Shown: positions 40,963-49,275 of the stretch, piece after piece
Numbering within the stretch: position 1 is the stretch's first letter
Layout: every line of letters begins with the position of its first letter
Origin: Sinorhizobium chiapasense
GTDB taxonomy: Bacteria > Pseudomonadota > Alphaproteobacteria > Rhizobiales > Rhizobiaceae
NCBI RefSeq assembly: GCF_036488675.1
Contig: NZ_CP133148.1
Span: 1,984,001 to 2,048,000, forward strand
Direction: 5' to 3'
DNA length: 64,000 nucleotides
The notes under the pieces: generated by a model
What the model saw: only the letters and a program-made list of their open reading frames with translations
Database searches by the model: none
Told to the model about the DNA's origin: nothing
Position numbers and translations under genes: made by a program

Positions 40963-41478
40963 TCATTTCTTTCCGAGACACTTGCCGCTCGCCCGCCGCG
41001 TCCGCGCGGGCTTTCGCGCCGCCCTGCCCTTTGTCGGCGCTTCGATCAGCGGCCGGATCGTCGCATCGAGCATCCGGATGCGCCGGACAAGCTCTTCATC
41101 CGTCAGTTCGTCCAGCGCGTTCGCATTCGCCGAGAGATCCTTGGGCAGGATCGAGGCGAGCAGCTTCAGATAGGATTCCGGCTTCTCCTCGCGCAGCCGC
41201 GCGATCACGTCGACGCCATGCGCCTCGAAATCCGCCTGCACCGCCTCGAGGAAAGCGCCGCCGAGCCGCGTGCGCGAGCCCTTCGCTGCAGGGCTGGCGG
41301 ATTGGTCCGCATCATCGGCTGGCCCATCTGCCGGATCGCCCGGGCAAAACCCCGGGGCGCTTGAAACATCGTCTACGGTCACGTCCATCGCCTCTCTTCC
41401 ATCGACCTTTGCATCGTGTGAACAGGCGCAGGAGCCACCTCGGGACGGTGCGTGCATCGGTGATTTTTCGCCACCCAT
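40963..41478 (-). CDS. Putative phage terminase small subunit
   Basis: Up to 171 residues. The core GAFLEAVQADFEAHGVDVIA and SYLKLLASILPKDLSANANA is typical of rhizobial small terminases. DELTDEELVRRIRMLDATIR follows, with a basic tail. It leads the run of minus-strand virion genes. The start is uncertain: the first 30-60 residues are low-complexity, and ATG 41388 (MDVTVDDVSS) is a good alternative. Confidence 0.68.
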   Translation of the reverse strand: MGGEKSPMHAPSRGGSCACSHDAKVDGREAMDVTVDDVSSAPGFCPGDPADGPADDADQSASPAAKGSRTRLGGAFLEAVQADFEAHGVDVIARLREEKPESYLKLLASILPKDLSANANALDELTDEELVRRIRMLDATIRPLIEAPTKGRAARKPARTRRASGKCLGKK

Positions 41479-41585
41479 AATTGCACCAGAATCACGAATC
41501 AGTTTGAATCACAAGCGCCCGCAACGCCTCGATTGCGGCCGGGTCGCACCAGCGCGTCACACTCAAAGAAAGGGACCCTGGACCC

Positions 41586-42071
41586 ATGCTGAAATTCATT
41601 GCCACGACCTTGCTCGCCGCCGCATCGGCCGTTTCAGCCTTCGCAGCCGGGCAGACCGGCAAGCCGCAATATTTCGTCAAGGCCTGGCTGCAGAAGGCGG
41701 ACAAGAGCTTCGAACACACGACCGGCTGGTGCGACGGCAGCTATTTCTGCACACTCGAGATCGGCGATCACACGGTGAAGCTACGCGAGATCGGGCATTT
41801 CCGATATTTCCTGAGCTTCGAGACCGCTCCTTCCGAACGGGAGCGCTGCTGCCTGTTCGCCGACGGCACCGCCGAGACAGTGGTCAAGACCGGGCGACCT
41901 CATGTCGAGACCCTCTACGACAGCGCGGCGGATGTGGCGGCCCGCGGGAATCCGGTTGAATTCGGCAAAATCATCATCCTCGTCGAAGACCTGAAGAAGC
42001 CCGAGCCGGACTGGTGGCAAGCGACACCCGTCAGCGCAAGGCCGCTCGACACGCTGCAGGAGGCAAGGTGA
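41586..42071 (+). CDS. Secreted protein, paralogue 1 of a tandem pair
   Basis: A 161-residue protein with signal MLKFIATTLLAAASAVSAFA. The mature part begins AGQTGKPQYFVKAWLQKADK, then TGWCDGSYFCTLEIGDHTVK and ERCCLFADGTAE, with two pairs of Cys. Its stop overlaps the GTG start of a paralogue (GTGA). Unknown periplasmic or extracellular function. Confidence 0.75.
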   Translation: MLKFIATTLLAAASAVSAFAAGQTGKPQYFVKAWLQKADKSFEHTTGWCDGSYFCTLEIGDHTVKLREIGHFRYFLSFETAPSERERCCLFADGTAETVVKTGRPHVETLYDSAADVAARGNPVEFGKIIILVEDLKKPEPDWWQATPVSARPLDTLQEAR

Positions 42072-42491
42072 ACGTGTCCGGCTCACTGGCAGCGACGCTT
42101 CTCGCCGCCATCTCCGCCTCCTCTGCCCTCGCCTCGGGCCAGACCGGTGATCCACGCTACCTCGTCAAGGCCTGGATTCAGAAATACGACAAGAGTTTTT
42201 GTACACGCGACCGGCTGGTGCGGCACCGGCGATCTTTGCACCCTCAAGGTCGGCGAGCACGACATCCGCATCCGCTTCTTCCTGTCGGGCGACAGCTACC
42301 GCTTGAGTGTGCGCGCCGCACCCGACGATCCGGCCGCCTGCTGCGTCTTCGCCGACCGCACTGAGGAAGTCTTCGTCGGCGGCGGATCACCGCACGCCGA
42401 AACACTGTATTTCCGGCTTCCGGACGCACTCGCGGACAAGGGCCGCGTGGAATTCGGCACGCTCTTCATTGCGCTGGAGGATTTGCGGTAG
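42068..42491 (+). pseudogene. Secreted protein, paralogue 2, frameshifted
   Basis: From GTG 42068: signal SLAATLLAAISASSALASGQ, then TGDPRYLVKAWIQKYDKSF as in paralogue 1. At a run of five T (42196-42200) the frame is lost. Removing one T restores VHATGWCGTGDLCTLKVGEH and the rest to the stop at 42491, matching paralogue 1 throughout. This is a single +1 frameshift in an otherwise well kept gene: recent decay, phase variation by slippage, or a sequencing error. Confidence 0.8.
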
Positions 42492-42702
42492 CTGGATCAC
42501 TCGACCCAATAGAAAGCGCCTCTCGCAAGGAAATAGGGCGCTTGCGGTTTGGACTGTCCCAGGGCGACGGCTCTTCACCTTTCAGTTGAGGTTCGGTTTT
42601 GTACGGATCTTCGTAAAACCTCTTACGCTCATCGTCGTCCAGCCTGTCCTGCGTCGCCTGTATCGACGATATGATGCCATTCAAGGCAAAGGACGTTTCC
42701 AA
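42466..42702 (-). CDS. Hypothetical small protein
   Basis: About 78 residues from a TTG (SFALNGIISSIQATQDRLDD then DERKRFYEDPYKTEPQLKG). Composition is natural and helical. The frame is open upstream; AGGAG lies about 13 nt before the TTG. It overlaps the end of the frameshifted gene in a convergent way. Possibly truncated. Confidence 0.35.
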   Translation of the reverse strand: METSFALNGIISSIQATQDRLDDDERKRFYEDPYKTEPQLKGEEPSPWDSPNRKRPISLREALSIGSSDPATANPPAQ

Positions 42703-43619
42703 TCGCTCATAAACTACTCCTTGATTTCCGTCCCGCAGCCCGCCCGGCCGTCGCGTTGCGCCTCTGGTCAGCGTCGTTCAAGCGTCTTGCGCCTTGCGAT
42801 CGGGCCGGGCGGCTGCGGGGCGGCCGGTGACGCTGCCATGGCCGCAGCGCCGCGCATCCTCGCGGACGCCTCAAGGTCGCTGTTCCACTAAAGGCGCATC
42901 ACCGGCCGCGTACGGCGCCGCGCCGCGTCGTGAGACGCGCGGTGGCTGCCGTAATCCGTTGTTTGACGATGGTTTGATAAATTCAGGAATCAGAACGGCT
43001 GCCGAAGCAGCCGTCGCATCAGGACAAAATTCCTATCCTTGATTTACGGAATAATCCAAATCACCCGCGGAACACAAGACCCGGCAAAGGGCAAAGCGCC
43101 CGATCGCCGACTTAGCGACAGCATTTTTGCTCGAAGCCTGCCTGTCGGAATCCGCTCCCTTGTCCATCCTGCCCCTCCGCTGCCGGCACGATCGCCTCAC
43201 GCCACGCACCCACAAAAACCAGCCAAGCCCTTGCTATACAAACGTATATTATAATTTTCTTGCATAAGACAGAGCCCTCTGCTTCAATCAAAGCCAGGTC
43301 GATGCTCAAGGGGCTTGGGCATGATTGGATTGGTGGCATTTCCGCAAGCAGAGCGACGGGGACGAGACATCATCGCGCCTTGAGGCCGGTGGTGGCCGTC
43401 GTGCACGCCGCGGAAAGCCCTTGCCTGACCTGCCGGTAAAAAAGACGTGAGCGAGGCTAGAAAAACCGGCAAGCCGACAGATATTTATACTGTAATGCCA
43501 AGAAATGATGGTGCGGCGCTTATATTTTAGACTTTCGATAAGCTCATGGCTCCCGGGCCGATACCGGGGAACCAGACAAGCCCTCACGCATTTGCCTTCC
43601 GACAGAAGGAGTTTCAGTC
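42703..43619. other. 917-bp stretch without a supported gene
   Basis: GC-rich remains of repeat-like palindromes occur at 42880-42960. From about 43220 to 43540 the sequence turns AT-rich (for example ACGTATATTATAATTTTC near 43240, and TTATATTTTAGAC). This may be a promoter region or an acquired or decayed fragment. No RNA gene is evident. Confidence 0.4.
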
Positions 43620-43817
43620 ATGCGTAATCACTGGATCTATGTTGCCATCGGATTTGTTGCCGGCGCCGGCCTGTTTCTCACCACCTCCTGGCAGCAGCGC
43701 ATGCCGCCAGCCGAAATGCCGACGGTAAAGCTCGAAAAGACCGACCGCCTCCAGGGCCCCGCCGTCCAGACCTCGTTCACCATGGAACGCTTCGGCCCCG
43801 TGCACTCGGTGGAATAG
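43620..43817 (+). CDS. Small membrane-anchored protein
   Basis: A 65-residue protein with one N-terminal helix (WIYVAIGFVAGAGLFLTTSW) and a soluble tail to PVHSVE. AGGAG precedes the ATG by 9 nt. Function unknown. Confidence 0.65.
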   Translation: MRNHWIYVAIGFVAGAGLFLTTSWQQRMPPAEMPTVKLEKTDRLQGPAVQTSFTMERFGPVHSVE

Positions 43818-43943
43818 ATTACCTAGTCCCCTGAATCCACGCCGATATCGCCGGAAACTCACACCGATTTTCCGGCGGCATCGACGCTCCTTGCCTGCAA
43901 CCATGAAACGATCTATGGGTTCCCCTACAACGCTGGGGGAATA

Positions 43944-45515
43944 ATGGCTACGATCACTGTAAATAGTAACTATTCATTGGACATGAGCGGCTACGACTTC
44001 AGCTGGCTCTACTACGGCGAATACTACGAATTCGGAACGACGCTCTACCGGGTCGACTATGGCGACGGCGGAGTCGACGCGTTCGGCGGCTTCGGCTTCA
44101 CCTACGGCGGCGCCGTCCCGATCGGCGGCACGGTCACGAGCTATGGCTACTATTACAATGGAGAGCCCGTGTGGATCGCCGAGGGGATCAGCATCTCGGC
44201 CACGAGCATCGTCAATGCGGCAACCACCTATTCGACAAATGACGACCTCGCAGTGATGACCGCTGCGCTTGCCGGCAATGATACAATCAGAGGCGGCAAC
44301 TACGCCGACCTTCTGGCGGGCTTCGGCGGTAACGACCTGATCTACGGCAATGGCGGCGATGACGCGCTCCGCGGCTTCAGCGGCAACGATACGCTTGACG
44401 GCGGAGCGGGCAACGACATGTTGCGTGGCGGCGCCGGCGGCGACAGGCTTTACGGCGGCATCGGCACGGATACCGCCTCCTGTATCGACGCGACGGCCGG
44501 CGTGATCGTCAATCTTACGAGTACAGCGGCCAACACCAACGACGCCAAGGGCGACAGCTACTCCTCGATCGAGAACCTTATCGGATCAATCTACAACGAC
44601 GCGCTCACGGGTAACATCGGCGCCAACAGCCTCGACGGCGACGCGGGCAACGACACGCTGGTCGGTGGTGCCGCAGGCGACAGGCTCTATGGCGGCACCG
44701 GCACGGACACTGCCTCCTATGCCGGCGCGTCGCTCGGCGTAATCGCCAATCTTACGAGCGCTGCGGCAAACACCAATGACGCCAAGGGCGACAGCTACTA
44801 CTCGATCGAGAACCTTGTCGGATCGAGCTACAACGACGCGCTCACCGGCAACGCCGGCGCCAATACCCTCGATGGCGGGCTCGGCAACGACACGCTGATC
44901 GGCGGCGTCGGCGCGGACAGGCTCTATGGTCGCGGTGGTACCGACACCGTCTCCTATGCGGGTGCTGCTCTCGGCGTGATCGCGAATCTTACGAGTGCAG
45001 CGGCAAACACCAATGACGCCAAGGGCGACACCTATTCCGAGGTGGAGAGCCTCATCGGCACGAACTATGCGGACAAGCTCTACGGCAACGCGGTTGCCAA
45101 CGGGCTCACCGGCGGCGCCGGCAACGACACGCTGACGGGCTATGCCGGCAACGACCTTCTTTACGGCGGCGCGGGCCGCGACCTGCTTTATGGTGGCACA
45201 GGCGCCGACCGGTTCATCTTCAAGGCGACGTCCGAATCCGCCGGCGCCTCCTTCGACTCGATCTACGATTTCCTCGCGAGCGAGCAGGACAGGATCGATC
45301 TTTCGGCGATCGACGCCAGCACGAAACTGACGGGCAATCAAGCGTTCAGCTTTGTCGGAACGGCGGCGTTCAAGGGCGTGGCGGGCGAGCTTCGCTATGA
45401 AAAGCAGGCGTCCGACACCTGCGTCTATGCCGACGTCAACGGCGACAAGGTTGCCGATCTCAAGATCCACCTCGACGACGCCGTCACGCTGACCAAGGAT
45501 TATTTCGTCCTGTGA
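43944..45515 (+). CDS. RTX calcium-binding secreted protein
   Basis: A 523-residue acidic Gly/Asp/Asn-rich protein. Nonapeptide repeats of the GGxGxDxLx type run from about residue 110 (GNDTIRGGNYADLLAGFGGN, then NDLIYGNGGDDALRG). Three 79-residue tandem units follow. The C-terminus (DRFIFKATSESAGASFDSIY, then FLASEQDRIDLSAID and GELRYEKQASDTCVYADVNG) matches the serralysin-type C-terminal domain. No N-terminal signal: type I secretion expected, but no T1SS genes lie nearby. Followed by a strong terminator. Confidence 0.9.
   Translation: MATITVNSNYSLDMSGYDFSWLYYGEYYEFGTTLYRVDYGDGGVDAFGGFGFTYGGAVPIGGTVTSYGYYYNGEPVWIAEGISISATSIVNAATTYSTNDDLAVMTAALAGNDTIRGGNYADLLAGFGGNDLIYGNGGDDALRGFSGNDTLDGGAGNDMLRGGAGGDRLYGGIGTDTASCIDATAGVIVNLTSTAANTNDAKGDSYSSIENLIGSIYNDALTGNIGANSLDGDAGNDTLVGGAAGDRLYGGTGTDTASYAGASLGVIANLTSAAANTNDAKGDSYYSIENLVGSSYNDALTGNAGANTLDGGLGNDTLIGGVGADRLYGRGGTDTVSYAGAALGVIANLTSAAANTNDAKGDTYSEVESLIGTNYADKLYGNAVANGLTGGAGNDTLTGYAGNDLLYGGAGRDLLYGGTGADRFIFKATSESAGASFDSIYDFLASEQDRIDLSAIDASTKLTGNQAFSFVGTAAFKGVAGELRYEKQASDTCVYADVNGDKVADLKIHLDDAVTLTKDYFVL
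44442..45150 (+). repeat. Tandem 237-bp repeats within the RTX gene
   Basis: GACAGGCT(T/C)TA(C/T)GG recurs at 44442, 44679 and 44916, exactly 237 bp (79 codons) apart. Each unit encodes an RTX block, then GVIxNLTSxAANTNDAKGD and a TGNxGAN segment. High nucleotide identity implies recent duplication or gene conversion. Confidence 0.85.
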
Positions 45516-45540
45516 GTTGAGGCGGGATTCGCCAGCCATA

Positions 45541-45562
45541 ACCCCGCCCCGGCGGGGTTTTT
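45541..45562 (+). terminator. Rho-independent terminator after RTX gene
   Basis: CCCCGCC-CC-GGCGGGG followed by TTTTT, 26 bp after the RTX stop codon. Confidence 0.9.
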
Positions 45563-45746
45563 CATTGCCACTGCATCACTCCTCAAGCGGGGGCTGAAAA
45601 GACCCAAGAGCCTCGTTCACGGCGGGCTGGCGAACGTTCGCCGCCGCATTCACCGCGCAGTGGCCGGCCTTCCAGTGCCCGTGACATGAACCTTTGCGCT
45701 CGCCGAACGTTTCCCTCCCTGCCTGCAATAGTGCGGAGGACTGGCG

Positions 45747-45845
45747 ATGGTTCCTGTCCGGCATGCCAAGATGGTCGAGTGGATCGTGGTGATTGCCGCA
45801 TGCGGCCTTGTTGCAGCGTTCATGGTCGCCACGTTGATGCCCTGA
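45747..45845 (+). CDS. Very small single-helix membrane protein
   Basis: A 32-residue peptide (MVPVRHAKMVEWIVVIAACG, then LVAAFMVATLMP) with GGAGG 8 nt before the ATG. Predicted membrane helix over most of its length. Too short for a family call. Confidence 0.5.
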   Translation: MVPVRHAKMVEWIVVIAACGLVAAFMVATLMP

Positions 45846-45858
45846 TCGATGTCGCCTT

Positions 45859-46131
45859 TCAGATAATGCCGGAAAACTTCCGCTCGCGGATGTAAGCGAT
45901 TGCCGCTGCTTGCAAAGCCCTACACTCCTCCTCCAGCCGGAGCAGGGATTCATCGTCCTTGTCGGAAGCGCACCGCAAAGCATCGCGCCGCACGCACGCA
46001 TGCTCGTACATCTCACATAACTGCAGAAACGCGAGATCCTGCATCATCCAGGGGCTGTTCCTCAACTCAGGGGCCGCCAAAAGCAGCCTGGTCATCCCCG
46101 CCTTTTGCACATCCATGCCAAACGCCCGCAT
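45859..46131 (-). CDS. Hypothetical helical protein
   Basis: A 90-residue soluble protein (LLLAAPELRNSPWMMQDLAF, then LRLEEECRALQAAAIAYIRE). It has several Cys and is predicted all-helical. The start could be ATG 46131 or 46095. Unknown. Confidence 0.5.
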   Translation of the reverse strand: MRAFGMDVQKAGMTRLLLAAPELRNSPWMMQDLAFLQLCEMYEHACVRRDALRCASDKDDESLLRLEEECRALQAAAIAYIRERKFSGII

Positions 46132-46306
46132 TCTTCGACGAGCCGCGAAGTGTTAATGCCGACGTCGGCGGAAGGTTCCAGAAGCGCCCCAAATGCACTC
46201 GCTCACGCGGGGGTCTTCAGTGCCCGCAACGCGGGACGACCCAAAGAAGAAAAGAAATCAAATGGATGTTTCCTTGAGAACATGCGGCGCTGCAACCGAC
46301 CGCAGG

Positions 46307-46426
46307 TCATTTGACAACCGCCGTGACGAGAAAGGCGGCAATGGCGCCGCAGAGCGCTGCATAGGCGCAGGCGCGCAACATTTTCATTCGGCGCGTTCTC
46401 TCCCCGGTCCAATCGTAGCCCATCAT
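46307..46426 (-). CDS. Very small membrane protein
   Basis: A 39-residue peptide (MMGYDWTGERTRRMKMLRAC then AYAALCGAIAAFLVTAVVK) with one C-terminal helix and a basic N-terminal segment. CGGAGC precedes the tandem ATGs. Confidence 0.45.
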   Translation of the reverse strand: MMGYDWTGERTRRMKMLRACAYAALCGAIAAFLVTAVVK

Positions 46427-46442
46427 GTGCTCCGAACCGCCT

Positions 46443-46535
46443 TACAGCGCCGCGCGTCTCATGACGCACGAGGGCCGCCGTAATGCTTTGAATTGCCACA
46501 TGATTCCTCAACCCAGCTTCGACTTGGGGAATCTT
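46443..46535. repeat. Diverged mosaic repeat copy
   Basis: TACAGCGCCGCGCGTCTCAT, GTAATGCTTTGAATTGCC, ACATGATTCCTCAACCCAG and a CTTGGGGAATC arm. A decayed version of the full element that follows at 46597. Confidence 0.6.
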
Positions 46536-46596
46536 CCGGTACCTTGCCGGCTTCTTCTTAAAAAATGGAGAATCGAGGCCAGAAAATCTGCTCGAC

Positions 46597-46703
46597 CTAC
46601 AGCGCCGCGCGTCTTATCAGACGCGCGAAGGACGCTGTAGCACTTTGAATTGCTGCATGTTTTTACCCTTAAATCGGCTACGATATAAGGAAACATGCAG
46701 TAG
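46597..46703. repeat. Intergenic mosaic repeat, full copy
   Basis: CTACAGCGCCGCGCGTCTTA, GGACGCTGTAGCAC, TTGCTGCATGTTTTTACCC, then AAATCGGCTACGATATAAGG and AAACATGCAGTAG. Confidence 0.8.
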
Positions 46704-46898
46704 TGCTGGCGTCCTTCAGACGCAGAAGGGCGCTGACACCTTCGAGGTGCTGCCTGTTCCCATCCTTGATCGGCTTGATGGCGCGTCAACGTTCGTGAAC
46801 GGGCGCCATGCGGCCCCTTCCCGTCTTGCCTTTCATCCGCGAATGCGCAAGTTACACCAGAACGGGCCTTGCCCGAGGAAACTTTCGAGGAAACCGCT

Positions 46899-47078
46899 TT
46901 GAACTCCGACAACAAGCCCGATGCCACCATCAAGGTCGAGAAGCGATTGAACGGCCGCTGGGCCTTCGTGCTTACCTTCCGTGGCGTGACCTATCCGGCC
47001 GAGGGGCAGTTTGCCTCCGAGCTCCAGGCGCAGGCCGCGGCGCATGCGGCGAGGAAGATCCTCGAGAAGCGCGGCTGA
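46899..47078 (+). CDS. Small soluble protein
   Basis: About 59 residues from a TTG at 46899 (SDNKPDATIKVEKRLNGRWA, then FVLTFRGVTYPAEGQFASEL). CGAGGAAACC precedes it; TTG 46869 is an alternative. Predicted beta-beta-alpha. Unknown. Confidence 0.5.
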   Translation: MNSDNKPDATIKVEKRLNGRWAFVLTFRGVTYPAEGQFASELQAQAAAHAARKILEKRG

Positions 47079-47119
47079 CCAAATAGCCGCTCGGGGCCGC
47101 CTGTCCGTGAGCCGCCATG

Positions 47120-47167
47120 CTACAGCGCCGGGCGTCTTATCAGACGTGCAAAGGATAAGTGCAGTAG
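47120..47167. repeat. Shortened mosaic repeat
   Basis: CTACAGCGCCGGGCGTCTTA joined directly to AAGTGCAGTAG: an internal deletion version of the full element. Confidence 0.6.
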
Positions 47168-47217
47168 GGTCACTATGACTTTAGGTCGAATCCATGTAAT
47201 TGGGCTCGGCGCTCCCA

Positions 47218-47335
47218 CACGCTCCCTTATTCCTGTGCTTGTCACAGGAATCCAGCGCGCCCAAGTCCTTGGGCGCGGGAGACCCCGCAGGGCCGACCGC
47301 GGATGTTTCGGGCACCCCGCCGCGCCTCAAGCGCG
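47218..47335. repeat. Second occurrence of the 1784-1990 repeat end
   Basis: CCTGTGCTTGTCACAGGAAT, then CCAGCGCGCCCAAGTCC, TTGGGCGCGGGAGAC and GCGCCTCAAGCGCGGC hairpins. It matches one end of the element at 1784. It reaches the 3' end of the cyclase gene. Confidence 0.65.
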
Positions 47336-47338
47336 GCC

Positions 47339-49069
47339 TCACTCCGGCAGGCCCGCCAGGCGATAACCATCGACAAAGTACCGCCTGAGCTCTTCGTCCC
47401 GGAAGGGCTGCGATTCGGACCACTGCCGGATCGTGAAGTTCGGGTTGTTCATCATGAACAGCTGCGCCTCCGTCCGCGCGTCGTCCAGCCGTCCGAGCCG
47501 CGCCAGGCTTGCCGCAAGCAGGCGGCGCGAGGTCGCCCGGTATGTCTCCGGGCGACGCAATGTCTGGACCGCAGCCTCGTAGTCGCGGCCGGCATACTGT
47601 GCCTGGCCGAGCATCCAGTAGTACCAGCCGGGCGGACGAGGATTGAGCCGGAGTGCCTTGCGGACGTGCTCGATGGCATCGCCGGGTCGCCCGGCCAAGA
47701 CAATCAGATCCGACCGCATCGCCCAGGCGTCGGCATGGTTGGGATCGAGCCGCAGGGCGAGGTCGAACTCCGCGTCCGACTCCTCCCAGCGGCGCTCATG
47801 CCCGAGAATGATGCCGAGCACCCAGCGGTTGCCGGCGTCATTGGGGTCGAGCGCGACCGCCCTTTGTGCCTCCGCCACGGCGCGCGCCCGGTTGGGATCG
47901 ATCGGCTGATCCCAGAACTCCCAGCTCAGCCACAGATTGAGCGCCAGCAGCCGGTGCGCCTCCGCATAGTCCGGATCGCGTGCGATGACCCGCTGCAGCA
48001 GGAAGATCGCCTCCCTTGCGCTGCCGGCCGTCTGCAGGCCGAGCGAACGCGCCCGGACGCAGAGGTCATAGGCCTCCATGTCGGTCGGCCTGTTTCGCGC
48101 CGGCGCGGCCGTCAATCGCCCGACGAGCGCCTCGACAATCTTGCTCGTCACCTCGTCCTGGACAGCAAAAACGTCCTCCAGGCTACGGTCGAATCTTTCC
48201 GCCCACAGGTGGTCCCCTTGCATGGCATCGATCAACTGGGCATTGACGCGGACGCGTCCGGCGGCGCGGCGGGCGCTGCCTTCGAGGACGTAGCGAACGC
48301 CAAGCTCGCGGGCGATGCGGCGCACATCCGTGGGCCTGCCCTTGTAGGCGAAGACGGAATTGCTGGCGATGACGAACAGGCCACTGGCCCTGGAGAGGTC
48401 GGTGATCAGGTCCTCGGTCAAGCCGTCGACAAAAACCTCCTGCTCCGGATCGTTGCTCATGTTGGTGAACGGCAGGACGGCAATGGAAGGCTTGGTCGGC
48501 AGCGGCAACGGTGCCTTGGCGGCGCCGTGCTGGCCCCAGGCCGGAGTCTCGATCCGATAGACGGAAACCGGCTCGACGACGTTCTTGATGGCGTGCGGGC
48601 CAAGGTCGTCGAATTCGCAGTAGAGCCGCCGGCGGACCTGATCGTAGATGCTGCTCGAGACGAAGATCTCTCCCGGACCGGCCATCGCCTCCAGCCGCGC
48701 GGCTACGATCACGCCATCGCCGTAGAGATCGCCGCCCTCGACGACGACGTCGCCGAGGTTGATACCGATTCTCAGAAGAATTTGCCGGTCGTCGGCCAGT
48801 CCCTCGTTTGCAACCTGCATCCGCCGCTGGAATTCGATCGCACACGTCACGGCGTTTACCGCGCTCGCGAACTCGACCAGCACACCGTCGCCCATGGTCT
48901 TGACGACGCGGCCGTTATTCTCGCGGACGAGCGGTTCCAGGATCTGCTTGCGGCGTTCCTTCAACGTCGCCAGCGTGCCGCTCTCGTCCAGTTCGACGAG
49001 GCGGCTGTAACCGACCACATCGGCAGCCATTATGGCGGCAAGACGCCGTTGAGTGCGTTCATCAGCCAT
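47339..49069 (-). CDS. Class III adenylate/guanylate cyclase with TPR region
   Basis: A 576-residue cytoplasmic protein. The catalytic domain (residues 1-170) shows AAIMAADVVGYSRLVELDES with the metal-binding Asp, VKTMGDGVLVEFASAVNAV, and GINLGDVVVEGGDLYGDGVI. A TolB-like segment follows (IAVLPFTNMSNDPEQEVFVD, then GLTEDLITDLSRASGLFVIA). At least four TPR-like repeats run to the C-terminus (DYAEAHRLLALNLWLSWEFW, NDAGNRWVLGIILGHERRWE). Rhizobia carry many such cyclases; the signal sensed is unknown. Confidence 0.92.
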   Translation of the reverse strand: MADERTQRRLAAIMAADVVGYSRLVELDESGTLATLKERRKQILEPLVRENNGRVVKTMGDGVLVEFASAVNAVTCAIEFQRRMQVANEGLADDRQILLRIGINLGDVVVEGGDLYGDGVIVAARLEAMAGPGEIFVSSSIYDQVRRRLYCEFDDLGPHAIKNVVEPVSVYRIETPAWGQHGAAKAPLPLPTKPSIAVLPFTNMSNDPEQEVFVDGLTEDLITDLSRASGLFVIASNSVFAYKGRPTDVRRIARELGVRYVLEGSARRAAGRVRVNAQLIDAMQGDHLWAERFDRSLEDVFAVQDEVTSKIVEALVGRLTAAPARNRPTDMEAYDLCVRARSLGLQTAGSAREAIFLLQRVIARDPDYAEAHRLLALNLWLSWEFWDQPIDPNRARAVAEAQRAVALDPNDAGNRWVLGIILGHERRWEESDAEFDLALRLDPNHADAWAMRSDLIVLAGRPGDAIEHVRKALRLNPRPPGWYYWMLGQAQYAGRDYEAAVQTLRRPETYRATSRRLLAASLARLGRLDDARTEAQLFMMNNPNFTIRQWSESQPFRDEELRRYFVDGYRLAGLPE

Positions 49070-49275
49070 GTCAGACGCTCTCGCAGAACGCAGTACCAGG
49101 AATTGTAGGACGTCGCCGGAAAATGTCTATCAGTCGAATGCTTCGGCGGCCGCGCCCGGTGGACGCCGGGACGATCGCGGTTCTACTTGCGAATTCCGAG
49201 AAGTTTTATGTTGTGGCAAATGAAAAATCTGATTTACTGCCACTTCGCTACTTGGCTTTTCGGGGGATATTGCCG

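Noticed and set aside
44586..45539. Minus-strand ORF opposite the RTX gene
   Set aside because: Reflects the periodic RTX repeats; no motif or ribosome binding site.
45576..46016. 147-codon minus-strand ORF around the small membrane peptide
   Set aside because: No ribosome binding site and unnatural N-terminal half; overlaps a better supported short gene on the plus strand.
47303..49108. 601-codon plus-strand ORF opposite the cyclase
   Set aside because: Antisense shadow; catalytic motifs are on the minus strand.
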